Positions 10,691 to 22,205 are shown, counted from the first letter of the stretch. The stretch: DNA of 64,000 nt from Ligula intestinalis (GCA_036362985.1 JAYGXS010000010.1:6225293-6289292), one strand, 5' to 3'. Program-made: numbers and translations. The notes: generated by a model not told the origin, from the sequence alone.

Positions 10691-12460
10691 TCATCACTTG
10701 GGCCGTCCTGAGGGCAGGACAACAAAGGAAGCCTACATGCAAGCGCAGACAGGCAGTACGAGACAAGAACGTGACCTTCAAAGGGCCGACACGCGAGGAA
10801 ACAAGGACAACCGCCGGCCGGGTCCTGAGGTCACGCTTGGCCAAGGGAAAGCGCGCGCGCTAAGTGTTACACTGAGAACACCACACGATGGCTGCTCGCA
10901 TGGGCCACTAGCAGAGGCGATAATAGAGAACAAAGGCCGTTGGTGCTTAAATACACAGCCGCTGACATGAGGCGACAATCTGCTGCTGGGGACATGGGAC
11001 TCTGTTGCCCTAGACGAGAGACCTGCTGTTGGCCGAGATGAGAATCAGTGCGACTGGGAATAAGTGGAATCAGGAATGAATGTGCAGCACCCTTGTTGCA
11101 TACATATCCAACCCGGTGCATCAGCTGAAGTTAACCTAATCTATATAAAGGTTGAAGCTAATTAACACAAACAGCCAGGTCGGTATTAACTGAGGATAAC
11201 AGAAGCGAGCGCTATGTGGGCCAGATACGGCAGCCTTGTGCGTACAGACTGACTGCCCTTTTCGACCCACGTCCTATCTACTCTAACTATCAGCATCACC
11301 TGACTGGATGGATAATGACAGCTTCTCAGTAAACTCATAAATTCATCAGCTCCGACCTGTGTGCAAAAATCTCCTGCTGTCTCATAGTACTACACCTTTT
11401 CATTTACGTTGCTATTATATCACTGTAATGGCCCGGCAGGTTATCGGAGTTAAACGCCGGCTTGAACTGAAAATCCTTATACTGGAATACAAACAAATGT
11501 AATGGCAAACTCCATGTAAACCAATTATATGAAGAACACACTTCTCCAAATCGCAAAATGCAGCAAAAAGGGCCTGTATTTAAACGTAAAATGTTAATTC
11601 ATACTAGGGCAGTTAATATATGGAACGAAAAACTTGAAAACCATTCCTTCACCGTAGAATTTTGTACTGATTTTTTTCTCAGAAAAAATTAGTCTTAAAA
11701 TTCTGGCAGGGCTGCGATGTGATGGACTAAATCCATTGTCTATTTCCTTTGTTTTCATTACAAGTTACTGATAATACAATGCTTCTACTGAAATAAAAGT
11801 TAGTAGTTAGAACATTTTAAGATTATTAGCATATTTTTCAACTGCGCAACGGGAAAGTTTTAATGTACTGCCCATTGCTCCTGTTAGTGCGCGTGGTAGG
11901 ATAATTGACCTTACGTGTATAGTATTAATGGTAACTTTGTCGGATACAAGTTATCCCCTGCACAAACCTTTATCCAACTTTGTTAAGTCAATGTGGCCAT
12001 TTTAAATTGGGTCTCTACTTTCATATTTTGTGAAAGTGATGTTTGAAATGTTCAAATGCTGTCTCAAGCAAAGCGTGATCCTTAAAAAAACCGTATGTCT
12101 TGTGTTAATTTACATACGGAATAATCATACATTCGGCAAAAATTACAAAGTTTTTTATGACATTAATAGCGAACGTCAATTGAAATTACGGTTCGCTTTG
12201 ACATTTGAAAGTTGGTTCGAACAAAGGGCGTTGAGGTAGAAACGGGCAATGTAAACAGTGCGGTATATGATTGTTCCATTCATGTTTTTTTCAGACGCGT
12301 ATTTGATCTTATAAGAATTTTAAAAAATCTGTAGTTTTACTAAAGACTACTTAAGTAGCCTCTCCTCTGTATTTTATTTTGTGTGCACCCACAGAAACTT
12401 CATTTGAGGTTGGCGTCACAGGGTGAATGAAGCAGATAATCCTATGCCACACAAAGACTG
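10691..12460. other. Unassigned region
   Basis: The first 450 bp are GC-richer; from 11300 on the sequence is AT-rich and lacks conserved coding. Short open frames show no recognisable motif. AATAAA-like and ATG-rich stretches near 11780 and 12030 are not enough to call a gene. Confidence 0.35.
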
Positions 12461-12463
12461 ATA

Positions 12464-13410
12464 TTAAATTTGAAGATGGCGCATGTAGCAGAATTTAATA
12501 GAACCACGACTTGCATGACCGCTCATCAACTGCATCCATTCGCTGCATAAAATGAGTAACGAATGAGAAAAAACAGAATTGAATTCATGCAGAAAAATCC
12601 GGGTGTGACTCACAGGAAAAGGGGCTGTTCTGAGGTGGCTGATTAAAGTGCTTATTGTTTTTGTCTTCAGGCGCGAAAGCAGCGAAGTCAACATAGGAAG
12701 TGAAGATTGTGCCCGAGAAGTCTTCGGATTGAATTATCCCCTCCCGTTGACCCATTTATTCTCTGCCATCCCTAGTTGAAGTTCACCACTGTTGTTCTAC
12801 ACTTGTTTCCTACTCGTATCCTCCTTTCTCATTCTTCTTGTAATCAACCTAGGTTGCCTCCCTTACTTCTATCGTCTTGCGTTTGTCTGGAGACAAAGTG
12901 GAGAGAATGACTGAGCCAGTCCATACGATTACCCCCGGTGATCTTACAGCTAACAACCAAGGACCGGATTTGGGACCACAAGAATTCCACTCTGTTGAGA
13001 GTCTCCAGCAGGAATCCGGCAAGACTATCAGACACGAACAACTCGTATCTTAAGCTACCCGGATGCAGCATACATATGGTGGTTTAAACCTGACCTATGA
13101 AAACAACTGGAGCATGTGGTAACACCGGCTCCCTGCTTATACACCCCCTTCCCGCTCTTTTTGCCTCAGACGTTTTTACACCGTTTTTTTGCTGCCCACA
13201 GTGTTTGAATTTCCTACGTTGTTGATTACCCCTTGGCCAATTCTAGCGAACTTGATGTTTTTGTATTGATTTTTCTGAAAGAATTCAATTCTGTAATTTC
13301 TCATTCATTTCTTAGTTTATGCAGTGACTGGATGCAGCTGATGAGTGCTCGCAAAATTTATGGTTCCATTCAATTCTGCTACATACGCCATCTTCAAATT
13401 CGTACCTGGG
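12464..13410 (+). mobile_element. Mini-PLE, type F, with inverted ends
   Basis: The right end (13075-13410, plus) is the type F 3' region: TGGTTTAAACCTGACCTATG, ACTGGAGCATGTGG, CTGCCCACAG, GATTTTTCTGAAAGAATTCA and CAGCTGATGAG. The left end (12464-12690) is an inverted copy of its terminal part. Between them, about 12970-13075 encodes a decayed RTTRILSYPDAAYIWWFKPDL-type tail of the GIY-YIG domain (a short peptide matching copies at 48330 and 23150). Confidence 0.7.
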
Positions 13411-13821
13411 TAAAGATGATGAAAAATTTTATTAAAATTCCCGCTGGGCAAGCCGCAATTCAATTCTTTTAAGCAACCCATGTAAAAATAACTTGTACGG
13501 TCAAGGACTGAGTTTTAATTTATATTGTAGAATGGGCAATACTATCCCCTGGAAGTCGTAATGCCGTCAACTATCTCGTTATCGGCAAGACCACGCTGGC
13601 TGTCTAAACGCTTAATGCCCTCACTCGTATCCTCTTTTTTGCTCATCTTTGTTAGCGGTGCTTTCATCCGCTTATTCATCCGGGAAATAACGCAGTGAAG
13701 TATGTGTCAGTTGGTTCTTAAATTAATTTATGTTAGAGATTTCGTTGCAACTCTAATACTGCTGACGTTTTTAGGATTTCAGCCTAATTTTCGTTAGTTG
13801 TAGTGTAATAATTGATATTTT
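13411..13821. other. Unassigned spacer
   Basis: No supported feature. Confidence 0.35.
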
Positions 13822-13965
13822 GAAAAGTCAGTTTCTGGAAAACATACGTTTTAAGCTGCTCGTCATCAGGCCAAACAGTTGTAGGGGCAAGTGAAAGCTG
13901 TGCATAACAATTACATTTTCATCATTAAGAAGAATCAATAACTGTCAAAAATGGGCGCTAATTGA
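13822..13965 (-). mobile_element. PLE-G 3' end fragment
   Basis: Reverse-strand copy of the type G 3' end: on the minus strand CCTGATGACGAGCAG, AAAACGTATGTTTTCC and GACTTTTCAA follow in the order seen at 27930-27990. No coding part or inverted partner is visible. Confidence 0.6.
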
Positions 13966-14074
13966 CCACTTTGACTATATCAATTTGGGAAAGTACGCGA
14001 GATCAGCGCTTGGTTGAGAGACTACCGCTACTTGGTAGGGGTGAAATGCTATCGCCAAAATTGTTTTCTAAACC

Positions 14075-14520
14075 AGTTGCGCATAATGGCCTACACAGTT
14101 TTGCGCCATTATGTAAGTGAAGGACGAAACAAGGCCACGCCTTACGTCAGAATTGAAAGCGAACAGGAACCCGCTAAGAACCGGCCAGAAGAGGAGGCAG
14201 GATCACCGGGACCCTCTACCCTGGGGAAAAGGCGTTACACTAATTACTGCTCATGACCCCGAACGACAACCGTCTTCACTGACAGTTAATTAGCGTTTAC
14301 CACTATAATTGCTCCCCCCTCCCCCCCGACCTCCATCCGCCTGGTTTATGTGTCTTTTCCCTTGACGACCGCTGACAGTTGATTGGCCTTTGGCCACTAT
14401 AATTACCCTCCTTTTGGTTGCTGCTTCTTATCTCTGAAGATGAACTCCTGTAAGATTTCGAAAGCTCAGGACAATAAACAAATTGATCCGGTGCTCGAAA
14501 AGTCTTCTGCCTTATCCATA
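14075..14520 (+). mobile_element. PLE-B, 3' fragment with protein tail
   Basis: The coding part (14084-14256) gives AYTVLRHYVSEGRNKATPYV and EEEAGSPGPSTLGKR, matching the tail of the copy at 2716-4400. The 3' end carries CTGAAGAT, GAACTC-CTGTAA-GATTTC, GAAAGC, AATAAA and a near-terminal GGTGCTCGAAA block (14434-14505). It is 5' truncated just before the AAYKVLRH position and a stop at 14254 ends the tail early. Confidence 0.8.
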
Positions 14521-15780
14521 CCTGGAACGCGAACCTTTTCATTCATTCGAGAAATCAAAATCTGTGCGAATAAGAAGTGTATGCGCCGCAAAATAGTCAT
14601 TGCCTCTCAACCCAGCTGCCCGTTTGTTTGATCTGCGTTCTCTGTTCAAATGAGGTTAGAAACCGGTCTGGTTACGACACACTTTCTCAAAAATGGCCCT
14701 ATAGGGTTCCCATATATGCAGAAATTGTTACGGTGTCAATTGTATGCCTGGTTTCTTTGTTCTGAACAATAAAATTGGCCACTTTTGGCTGCCATCTGGC
14801 ATAAAAAAATCAAGATAACTGCGCAAATGAAGCAAAGGGATATCGTCTTCGTTAAACCGCGTTTCAAAAGTTCATTTCTGCCCCACCTAAATTTGTTACG
14901 GATTGATTCCGTGTAACCCTAGTCAGAGGTTGGTGGCAATTAAAACTGAACTTGCCTTTCTCAATAAATATCCACTTTTCCTGGTCCGCTCTTAGTGCTG
15001 AGTTAGTAAGCTCGGCTGTTCCAGCAACTTTCAACAACCACTGGAAAACTATCCCCTCATACAGACTATAAGAGCCAAAGGGGCATAACTAATAATTAAA
15101 AGATAGGAGCTTAATTTTCTTAGTCCACTTCAGCCTGTGGCGTAAGAGCAGGAGGAATTGCGTGGACACTTTAAAGAACTCATAAACTGACATGAAATAC
15201 AAATCTGTTGCTGCTTCTAACTCTTGCTTTCCCGAAAGTCCTTCCCTACTTTTTGTGAAAGAATGAAGCCATTTCTCCTAAGTATGGCCTCGTAGTTTAA
15301 TGCTATCCCCCAAATATTTGAATCAGTAAAACCTTCTAACGCGGGGACAGGGAAGTCGAATGCGGCATTTAAAATTCACAATTAAGAAACTCTAAATGAG
15401 GGCACACGAAAGGGGCCCATCACCTTAGCTTAATGAAGCTCTATAAAACCAGCTCAAATGCCATAATAATGACGGCTTTATGGCCCGTTTTTATTTTTCA
15501 TTTTTCATTAGCTACGAACACCGTGCACATTAAAGCAACGTTTTCTTTATGGGTTTAATAAGTTCCTTGCAAGTTGAGGTGTAGAAATGCAAGTTATTTA
15601 TGTGACTTACATTAGGGTACTTCCTGGTACGGTTACATATGCTCTTTTGTAAGGGGAGCTAGTCGTTTATTTTAGTTCTCTTATAACTCGACAAATTGAA
15701 AACGAAGGTGTAGCTGCTAGGCCTTGAGGTTAAACGACAACTTAAACGAATACTGTAGCACAGATCAAGAAACGGACGCA
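14521..15780. other. Unassigned spacer
   Basis: No repeat partner or coding motif recognised; AT-rich. Confidence 0.35.
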
Positions 15781-15784
15781 AAGA

Positions 15785-16245
15785 CGAGTAGGATAACATT
15801 ATTTCGTTTTCACCAACCCCCAAAGAAGAGGAAGAAGAAGGTACGAGGAAATGGACCGCTTTATGTTGAGACTGACGTTTCGGACACTCTCTCGGTTTCA
15901 TCGTCAGAGTAACTGGGTGGTTGTTCCTGTTCGTGAGGACTGTTGCAGCCTTGCCGCGTGCCTGTAATTCTATCCATGCCTGACGCACGCACTTTGACCT
16001 GCCTGATCGATATTGATTGACCGTGATATTGATAGCTAGTGAGCTCGTGTGATCTCTGCTCGCTTTTCGGTAGTCGCAAGTCAGCGTACTGGCTGACGTG
16101 CTCATCGTAGACTGACGAGTGTTCCTGCGCGCCTGAGTTGAGCTTAACCTCGTGGGCGCGGTGGTGATGTGGTTCCTGGCCAGCTTTTCCCCTTTTTACC
16201 TCCGGAGCTGGTTCTACTCCACACTCGAGTCTATTTTGCTTTCCT
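15785..16245 (-). mobile_element. PLE-E 3' region, minus strand
   Basis: On the minus strand the fragment reads CTCTGACGATGAAACCGAG, GTGTCCGAAACGTCAG, then a GAAGAAG-containing terminus at the low-coordinate end. It matches 28795-29247 along about 440 bp and, in its terminal 100 bp, the intact PLE at 54145. No protein domain remains; open frames of 133-148 codons across it are not conserved between copies. Confidence 0.7.
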
Positions 16246-16309
16246 TTTGGTCTTGTAAACATTATTTTTCCTTATATTCCTTTGAGAATCAACATATTTG
16301 CCCAAATAA

Positions 16310-16560
16310 GGAGCATATGACCGGCAGTTCGCCCGTTGATTTTGACGACGTCTACAACGACCTTCAGTAAACTGAAGGCAAATGCAGTGAAAGTAGACTC
16401 GCGCAAAGGCTACATCACACTTTCCCACCTCAAGAAAATGAAAACCTTGTTTTCCCGGAAGAAATTTGAACAAGGCCAAGATCACGAGATCAGCAGAACT
16501 TATTGACGTCATAAAATTGCGTGACCTCTTGTTCAATTGCAGACGGTCGTTGCCAATTAC
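16310..16560 (-). repeat. Dispersed repeat R6, copy 1
   Basis: On the minus strand, GACCGTCTGCAATTGAA, AAGAGGTCAC and TTTTATGACGTCAATAA match 19385-19520 on the plus strand. Function unknown. Both copies lie beside PLE sequence, so this may be an unassigned PLE segment. Confidence 0.55.
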
Positions 16561-16587
16561 TAGGAGAATTAACGGCCAAATTAAGTG

Positions 16588-16680
16588 TCTCTGTAGATGA
16601 ACTCCTGTAATAGTTCGAAAGCGAAGGCCAATAAATCAATTGATCTGGTGCTCGACGTGCCCTCGTCCTCGTCCACACAA
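16588..16680 (+). mobile_element. PLE-B terminal fragment
   Basis: It begins just ahead of CTGTAGATGAACTCCTGTAA, then TTCGAAAGC, AATAAATCAATTGATCTGG and TGCTCGACGTGCC with a TCGTCC tail. Only the last 90 bp of the family are present. Confidence 0.75.
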
Positions 16681-16899
16681 GCTTTCGAATTTGAGCCACC
16701 CATTTTTTTGCTCTTTATTCACGTGGGAATTTATTATCCTATATCATCCTCTGTAATCCTCTGCTTTGTTTGTCTGCATTTGTGATCATGAGGTCATATC
16801 TACAGTGCACTGCTACCTTTTAAATGCACGAAAACAAAGTTATTTTATCTACAACATGTCACCATCACAATATTTGTCAAATGCGGCCAATCTGTCGCA

Positions 16900-17182
16900 T
16901 ATGCAATTCACCAACAACACCAACATCGACAATTCTCCGTAGGATGACAACGCGAAGAAAAAAGCGTGTGAAGAAGCGGAAATGGAGAAGTTGAAAGCTG
17001 ATTCGTCTCCATAGTTGATGTGAATGTCGTGAAAAAAACTTGACTTGTGAGAATTACATGACCATTTACCTTTGTCCTTTCAAAAATGATCCTTTTTTTA
17101 CCTTACCATCTGTTCTCCGTGAATGGAGCCATTTTTACTGAAAATTCAGGTTTGTAAAATCCTCAATATAGCATTCTTCTTC
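16900..17182 (+). mobile_element. CR1-like 3' fragment
   Basis: It matches the end of the element at 1-1917: GTGTGAAGAAGCGGAAATGG, AGAAGTTGAAAGCTGA, TCTCCATAGTTGATGTG and the later CTCCGTGAATGGAGCCATTT. It ends in a TTC run, which differs from the ATC tail of the first copy. Confidence 0.75.
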
Positions 17183-17351
17183 TTCTTCTCGACAACTTCT
17201 TGGGAGCTGGTGAGCTGGAGCATTGTCCTGTAAAATGATAATGTTCAGTCGGTGCCTCAAGTCCATTCGATGAGTAAAATGGAAGAACTCAAGCGTGTGT
17301 TAAGCCATTCCCGCAAAGTTCGATCTTGACATCTTCTTCTTATTCATCTTC
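17183..17351. repeat. Long direct repeat X, left copy
   Basis: About 170 bp nearly identical (roughly 95% by eye) to 18302-18485 in the same orientation, including ACTTCTTGGGAGCTGGTGAG and TGGAAGAACTCAAGCG. The two copies flank the minus-strand CR1-like insert. The right copy runs straight into the 3' side of a minus-strand PLE, so X may be that PLE's 3' untranslated region. Confidence 0.75.
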
Positions 17352-17354
17352 TTT

Positions 17355-18245
17355 TGGAGCGAGAAAAATAGATGAAGAGAAAGAGAATATGCTTTATTTT
17401 AAAGGTTTATGTCTGTGATTGTCAGCGAAAATGGCTCCATTAACTGAAACCAAGGAAAAAGATCATAAGCTAATCAAACTCTAGAGGTTTACACGAAATC
17501 CACATCTGTTATGGACACAGGTCTGATTTCAACTTCTTGATTTATGTTCCTTCACGCGTGAGGTAGCATACTAGGAATGGGAATATAGAGTGCTGAGATG
17601 CCGATATACGGCAGGACAAATTTCGGAAACTTCGGCGCATAGTACGGGAAGACTTCGTAGGCATTAATTCAGAGTGAAGAGGATGAGCGACCTCACTAAG
17701 GATGCGATCAGCAAATTAGTTGACCATTTTAAAGTGCCGCTGAATTATAATATCAGCTAAAAAAAACAAAGGAAAGACTGCAAGCCGAAGAGCACATTCG
17801 GAGGACACGTTTAAAAATGAGCAAGTTTGGAAAGATAACTGGAGGGCAGTAAATGATGAGGGGGAGAATGCGGGCATCTATAAACTGCCGGATTAGGACT
17901 TGCTGTGTGGGATATGAACGCAAGCGACAGCTACAATATAAAAGTTTACGCATTTTAACAAAAGGGCCTTCACTATGAAGAACAAGTGAGAGGTTTGATG
18001 CCAGAGTAACACCAAGGTACCGGAAAGATGATACCCCATTTGGCAGAATGTTTAATGGTTCAGGACTGGGGAGGGGGGGGTGGTCGCACTCGGAAAACAC
18101 ACTGGACCTACTTCTGGACGTTTCATGGAAGACCATTTTCTAACGAGCACACTGAGACGTGATGCATGCCAGCTCCTGAAAATCCTGGAGATGTATCTGA
18201 CTGTTGAGAGGATGCCCAACAACCATATCCACAGCACATTTAAAG
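17355..18245 (-). pseudogene. CR1-like retrotransposon, 5'-truncated inside the RT
   Basis: On the minus strand the copy starts at the YADD region (about 18240), which is degenerate, and continues through a clear PNGVSSFRYLGVTLASNLS (about 18047-17990) and LILCYCPPV-like C-terminal sequence to a 3' untranslated region with GGAGCCATTTTCGCTG and AATAAAGC. It is homologous to 1000-1917. Frame changes near 18050-18136 show decay. Confidence 0.8.
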
Positions 18246-18255
18246 TACAAGCACT

Positions 18256-18321
18256 CTCTTCTTCTTCTTCTTCTTCTTCTTCTTCTTTCTTCTTCTTCTT
18301 CTTCTTCTTCTTCTTCTTCTC
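18256..18321. repeat. TTC microsatellite
   Basis: About 22 TTC/CTT triplets with one slip. TTC runs are also the usual 3' tail of PLEs here, so it probably began as an element tail. Confidence 0.85.
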
Positions 18322-18485
18322 GTCAACTTCTTGGGAGCTGGTGAGCTGCAGCATTGTCCTGTAAAATGATAATGTTCAGTCGGCGCCTCAAGTCAATTCG
18401 ATGAGTAAAATGGAAGAACTCAAGCGTGCGTTAACCCATTCCCGCAAAGTTCGATCTTGATATGTTCTTCTTATTCATCTTCTTC
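18302..18485. repeat. Long direct repeat X, right copy
   Basis: Partner of 17183-17351; see that entry. It is bounded on the left by the TTC microsatellite and continues on the right into the minus-strand PLE-I. Confidence 0.75.
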
Positions 18486-19385
18486 ACATGATCAAGCTGC
18501 TTACAAAGCTCTGGTTTTCTTCCCCGTATTGCAGCGGCCTCCGCAAATCGTAGAAGACGCCCGAAGTATGACCTTAGATGCAGTATTCTGGTCGAGCGCA
18601 TGACCAGTGTGCGCCCGATGTATTTGCATCTGTCATTACATGTAAACTCGTAAACGCAGTTTGATGCGGCGTGCATAGGCAGAATGTCTTCCGCCGTTGT
18701 TGTGCTTACGTACAAAAGTTTAGCGTCGGGGTCTGTTCTTCCAATTGTGAATCGACGCCTTCGTTGGAGACATTATCACCCTTGCAAGGGAGAAAAATGC
18801 CCACCGTTTTTTTGGCACTGATATTTCAAGAGTAATTTCTTGTCTGCAGTTTCGATACTTATCAATTAATTTCTCAGGATTACCACTTCCAAGAAATACT
18901 TTCTTGAGAAAAGTCACTTTTTCATCAATCGTATTCGATGGCTCTATTGAAAAGGCACAAAACCAAGTCTTATTTCCTCGACATTGGAACGAAACTAAGA
19001 ATGTGCATTAACTTTTCTTTTCCACGTGGTTTTCCGGACCACGGAATGGAACCATCTGCGCGCCTGCTTATAAGCACGTCTAAGAAAGCCAGTACGTCCA
19101 CCTTCTCATGCTCTATCGTAAATTTGATCGCTGATTGCACCTCATTCCTAGCTTGAAGTAGCAGTTCTTCCTCTCTAGGGGTTTCGACTACGGCAAAAAT
19201 GACATCCACGCATCTTCTATAAAAAGCAGTTTTCCCTTTGCGTTTGGCAAATTTTCGTGCTTACTCACAGATTATGTCAATGGTTTCATCCGGTGTAAAG
19301 TTTGTGAACAGGCTTTGTACGTCAAGTGAGATCATATGTTTATTGTGTACATTTTCATTTGCCAGCTCTTCCACGAACGAAACGA
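18486..19385 (-). pseudogene. PLE-I, degraded RT and GIY-YIG
   Basis: On the minus strand, from high to low coordinates: RT motif A HMISLDVQSLFTN (about 19337-19299), a collapsed catalytic region YRRCVDVIFAVV (about 19215, where YVDD is expected, so motif B has been deleted), AFLDVLISRRADGS (19100-19050), a linker FLKKVFLGSGN (about 18910-18880), and a GIY-YIG half CVYEFTCNDRCKYIGRT (about 18660-18605). The C-rich EFTCNDRCKYIGRT form differs from types A-E, so this is a separate lineage. Not functional: stops and a missing motif B. Confidence 0.75.
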
Positions 19386-19520
19386 CGCAACGACCGTCTG
19401 CAGTTGAATAAGAGGTCACAAAATTTTATGATGTCAATAAATTCTGATAATCTCAGAATTTTTGCCTTGTTAAAAAGTCAAGAAGATCGAAGATGGGAAA
19501 GATTAGCATATAGTTCCCTG
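19385..19520 (+). repeat. Dispersed repeat R6, copy 2
   Basis: Inverted partner of 16310-16560; shared blocks are GACCGTCTGCAGTTGAATAA and ATTTTATGATGTCAATAA. Confidence 0.55.
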
Positions 19521-19629
19521 CAGACGATATTATGGGGTGTCCCGAGATTCTTTGCCCCGTATTACCACATTCACTTGTCCTAAACTAATGTATATCTCAC
19601 AATCTACTTAACAGGAAATGTTCCCTTGA

Positions 19630-20030
19630 CCTTGCAGCGACCTTGTACTGCTAAGCCATGCTTTGTTCACATGCCCCGCGTGTCTGGCTCGCGTGTCCAC
19701 CAGCCCGTGCGCGCCATAGATTTTCAGAACCTCTGTCCAAGGTCACCCCCTGTCTGGTCTCACTGCCCTACCACTTCTCAAGGCCAGTCCACAAAAAACC
19801 ATCGTGCGAAGATTGTTTACGATCAGACACTCCCGGAGTGGCCCGCTCATGGCCGGACTTGCACGCGTCTGGGAGTCGCTTACCCATTACCCATGTTCAA
19901 CTCCATTTAAACTTAATTAAATCATCCCTAACACTCTGACATTCCACGCCTTATCAGATCTACTAGTTTATAACCGTTGGGATACGTTCATCATCCATAA
20001 TCCGGCCGGATTACTTCATATTCCACAATC
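19630..20030 (+). repeat. Dispersed repeat R2, copy 2
   Basis: Partner of 4838-5195. Open frames of about 93 codons across it are not conserved in the other copy. Confidence 0.65.
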
Positions 20031-20740
20031 GTTAGGACAGCTTCTACTCTGCTTGGCATTCTGGAAGGTCTCCAAGAGGATCTTTATCCGGGCGTCCAGG
20101 GGGATCTTTCTAAACCAGCAACAATAGTGGGAGCGAACAGTTTTGCGTCAATCACTAGAAATAATGGTTGAACGTGGGGTTTTTATAATCGGATTCAAGT
20201 CAAGACTTCTTCCTAGCCACATTTTTTGCTCGAGAACGGTGGAATTTTCTCTGACAGCTACTTCTGAGGCTCCAGAGCTACATGAGCTGTGACCCCGTAC
20301 GGTCTTATCTTTGCAATATCTAAATCAAGTTTATTTCCAAATGCTTTCCAGCTTACAATATTTGTTCCAATCTTTTAGACAGGTTCTGCTGCAGAATTTC
20401 ACCTTTATAATATTAACAAATCCCTCGTTGACCCTGTGGTACAATGTGGAAGTCAGAGAGTAAAGTATAGTTCTCCCCGCACCATGACTGTAGGGCTAAA
20501 CTTTGGAACTTTAAAATTATCAACCATGTTATGATAGTTAATAGAACAGTTCATACGGTGATTCATCGGAGGAGACGACTTGGTTCCAGTCGTTTCCAGT
20601 CCACATCCTGACCACATTACAACAATAGCCCTATCTTTGCTTTGTTTTTTTGTTCTGTTGGTCCGTGTATTTTCCTTCTGTGATAGGTGGTAACATCCAA
20701 ACTTTCATGCAATGTTTCGGCGCATTTCAATGCTGTATTG
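20031..20740. other. Unassigned spacer
   Basis: No supported feature. Confidence 0.35.
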
Positions 20741-20741
20741 G

Positions 20742-20838
20742 ACATGGATAAGGAAGAAGGCTTGTCGTGCACAGGAGCAATTGGTTTACTGCCCTAAGCT
20801 TTCGAACGCTTACATGAGTCCATCTTCAGCGATCTCTC
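20742..20838 (-). mobile_element. PLE-B 3' end, inverted, abutting PLE-A
   Basis: On the minus strand: GCTGAAGATGGACTC, ATGTAAGCGTTCGAAAGC, a terminal TGTGCACGACAAGCC and a TTCTTCC tail at the low-coordinate end. It joins head-on to a plus-strand type A coding fragment at about 20840, so unlike most inverted ends here the two sides belong to different families. Confidence 0.7.
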
Positions 20839-20844
20839 TCAATC

Positions 20845-21580
20845 AAAAAGACCCACTTTTACGGCAAGAAACACATGAGGTAGTCCAAAAGATCTGGTAC
20901 AATTACTGAAAAAGCAACTACGTCGGAGAAACTGTAAGGCAAGGGGTCATCTTCAGAAACACTAAGAACGCAGCCAAACGTGTTTTGTGTTACACCTATG
21001 GGAAACTGGTAGACTTCTCAAGACGCGAATTGCTGAACACGTGGCAGCAGTGCAGCGAAATGATGCCGATTTTCAAGTTGCTGATCATTCGACGAGACCT
21101 GGCCACACATTCAAATTTGATGAGGCCGAAATTCTCACAGAAGGTGATAATCGGATGAGGCGAGAATTACTTGAGTCATGGTTCACGGGCTCCCAATCCA
21201 TTAACAAGTGCAATTATTTGCCCAATCCATATGCAGTGCTTAGACTCAATTCGGCCAAAGCAAGTCCCCACGTGGGGAACGGACAGGCCACTGCGTCATC
21301 CTCTTACAACACCGGAGTGCCAGATGGCCGAGCAATCATCGCGCTCGAGTCCACCACCCGTGATGAAAGTTCAGCAGATAATAGCCCGCATGTCGTCCAA
21401 TAGACTATCGACGCGCAAGACGGCAATAAACGTTAGTTGTCGCTGTATGTTTGCAGTAATGACTGCATCCTATAAAAATTGCAAACGCCCGTGCATGAAT
21501 ATCCCGTTTCTGTCCACGTTTGTCTGCATATGTCTCTGATGATGAATGCGCGATGGATGTCGAAACGTCAGGCGCATGTT
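20845..21580 (+). pseudogene. PLE-A GIY-YIG fragment and 3' end
   Basis: Starts at KDPLLRQETHEVVQKI (20848), then YVGETVRQG with a stop before it, ETGRLLKTRIAEHVAAVQRN (20999-21060) and RRELLESWFTGSQSINKCN (21157-21213). An open frame runs 20987-21403. The upstream RT is absent. The 3' region ends with CTCTGATGATGAATGCGCG, GGATGTCGAAACGTCAGG (21534-21572). The nuclease half is frameshifted near 20985, so it is not functional. Confidence 0.8.
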
Positions 21581-21604
21581 TTTCAACTATGAACACAAAG
21601 GAAG

Positions 21605-21770
21605 GCAATTAGCGTTAATCATCATTGTATATTTGCAGTAATGACTGTATGCTATAAATACTGCAAACTCCTGTGCATACGCTACTCGTATCTGCAACTG
21701 ATATCGCACTCTATCTCTGATGATAACTCGGCGACGGATCTCGAAACGTCGAACGAATAAAAGTATTTTG
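21605..21770 (+). mobile_element. Second PLE-A 3' end in tandem
   Basis: A further copy of the terminal 165 bp follows the first in the same orientation: GCAAACTCCTGTGCATACGC, CTCTGATGATAACTCGGCG, GATCTCGAAACGTCG and AATAAAAGTATT. Tandem 3' ends are a known habit of PLEs (pseudo-LTR structures). Confidence 0.75.
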
Positions 21771-21798
21771 AGTTAACCCAATTGTGAAAAAAACTCGA

Positions 21799-21881
21799 GG
21801 CGTTTGTTGTGATTGAAACCTGCAGAGTACAGAAGGCATTTACTGAAAGCCAACGCTCTAACCACTTGAGCTACAAACGCC
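21799..21881 (-). repeat. tRNA-derived SINE-like repeat (type 2)
   Basis: The minus strand has acceptor ends GGCGTTT/AAACGCC, an A box TAGCTCAAGTGGTTAGAGC and a decayed B box GGTTTCAATCA. The T stem does not pair and the anticodon arm has an oversized loop, so a working tRNA is unlikely. The flank GAGTTAACCCAATTGTG recurs at 22075 and 53140 in related form. Confidence 0.6.
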
Positions 21882-21929
21882 CCACCTCGTGCCATAAAGT
21901 TAATAACACCTAGTATATTTTACCCGTCC

Positions 21930-22205
21930 AACTTAACCGGTCGTATGAAAACAACCCATACGGAACAGCAAGCTGACTGCCCAAGCAGGATTTCCTAAGC
22001 AATCATCTAGAATCCACCGGAATGACTACGAGGCTGACTTAATTATTAGGAGATTTGACAAATTTGCTTAATTTGAGTTGACCGAATTGTAAAAAAACTC
22101 AAAACGTTTGGCGGGACTTAAACCCGCATAGCAAAAGAGGGTCAAATCCGGCCGAACGCCTCGAGTTTTTTTCACTATTGAATCAACTCAAATTAAGCAA
22201 ATCCG
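21930..22205 (-). repeat. Repeat R5 with SINE type 2 body
   Basis: 21930-22080 matches 53010-53150 (TACGGAACAGCA, GCTGACT, CTAGAATCCACC). 22080-22200 holds two facing pieces of the type 2 SINE tail: AAAAAAACTCAAAACG on one side and CGAGTTTTTTTC on the other, a small foldback. Confidence 0.5.

Noticed and set aside
15659..16262. 148- and 133-codon minus-strand genes
   Set aside because: They lie in the 3' region of a PLE-E fragment and are not open in the related copy at 28795-29247.
21799..21881. Functional tRNA gene on the minus strand
   Set aside because: The T stem fails to pair, the B box is mutated and the anticodon loop is too large.
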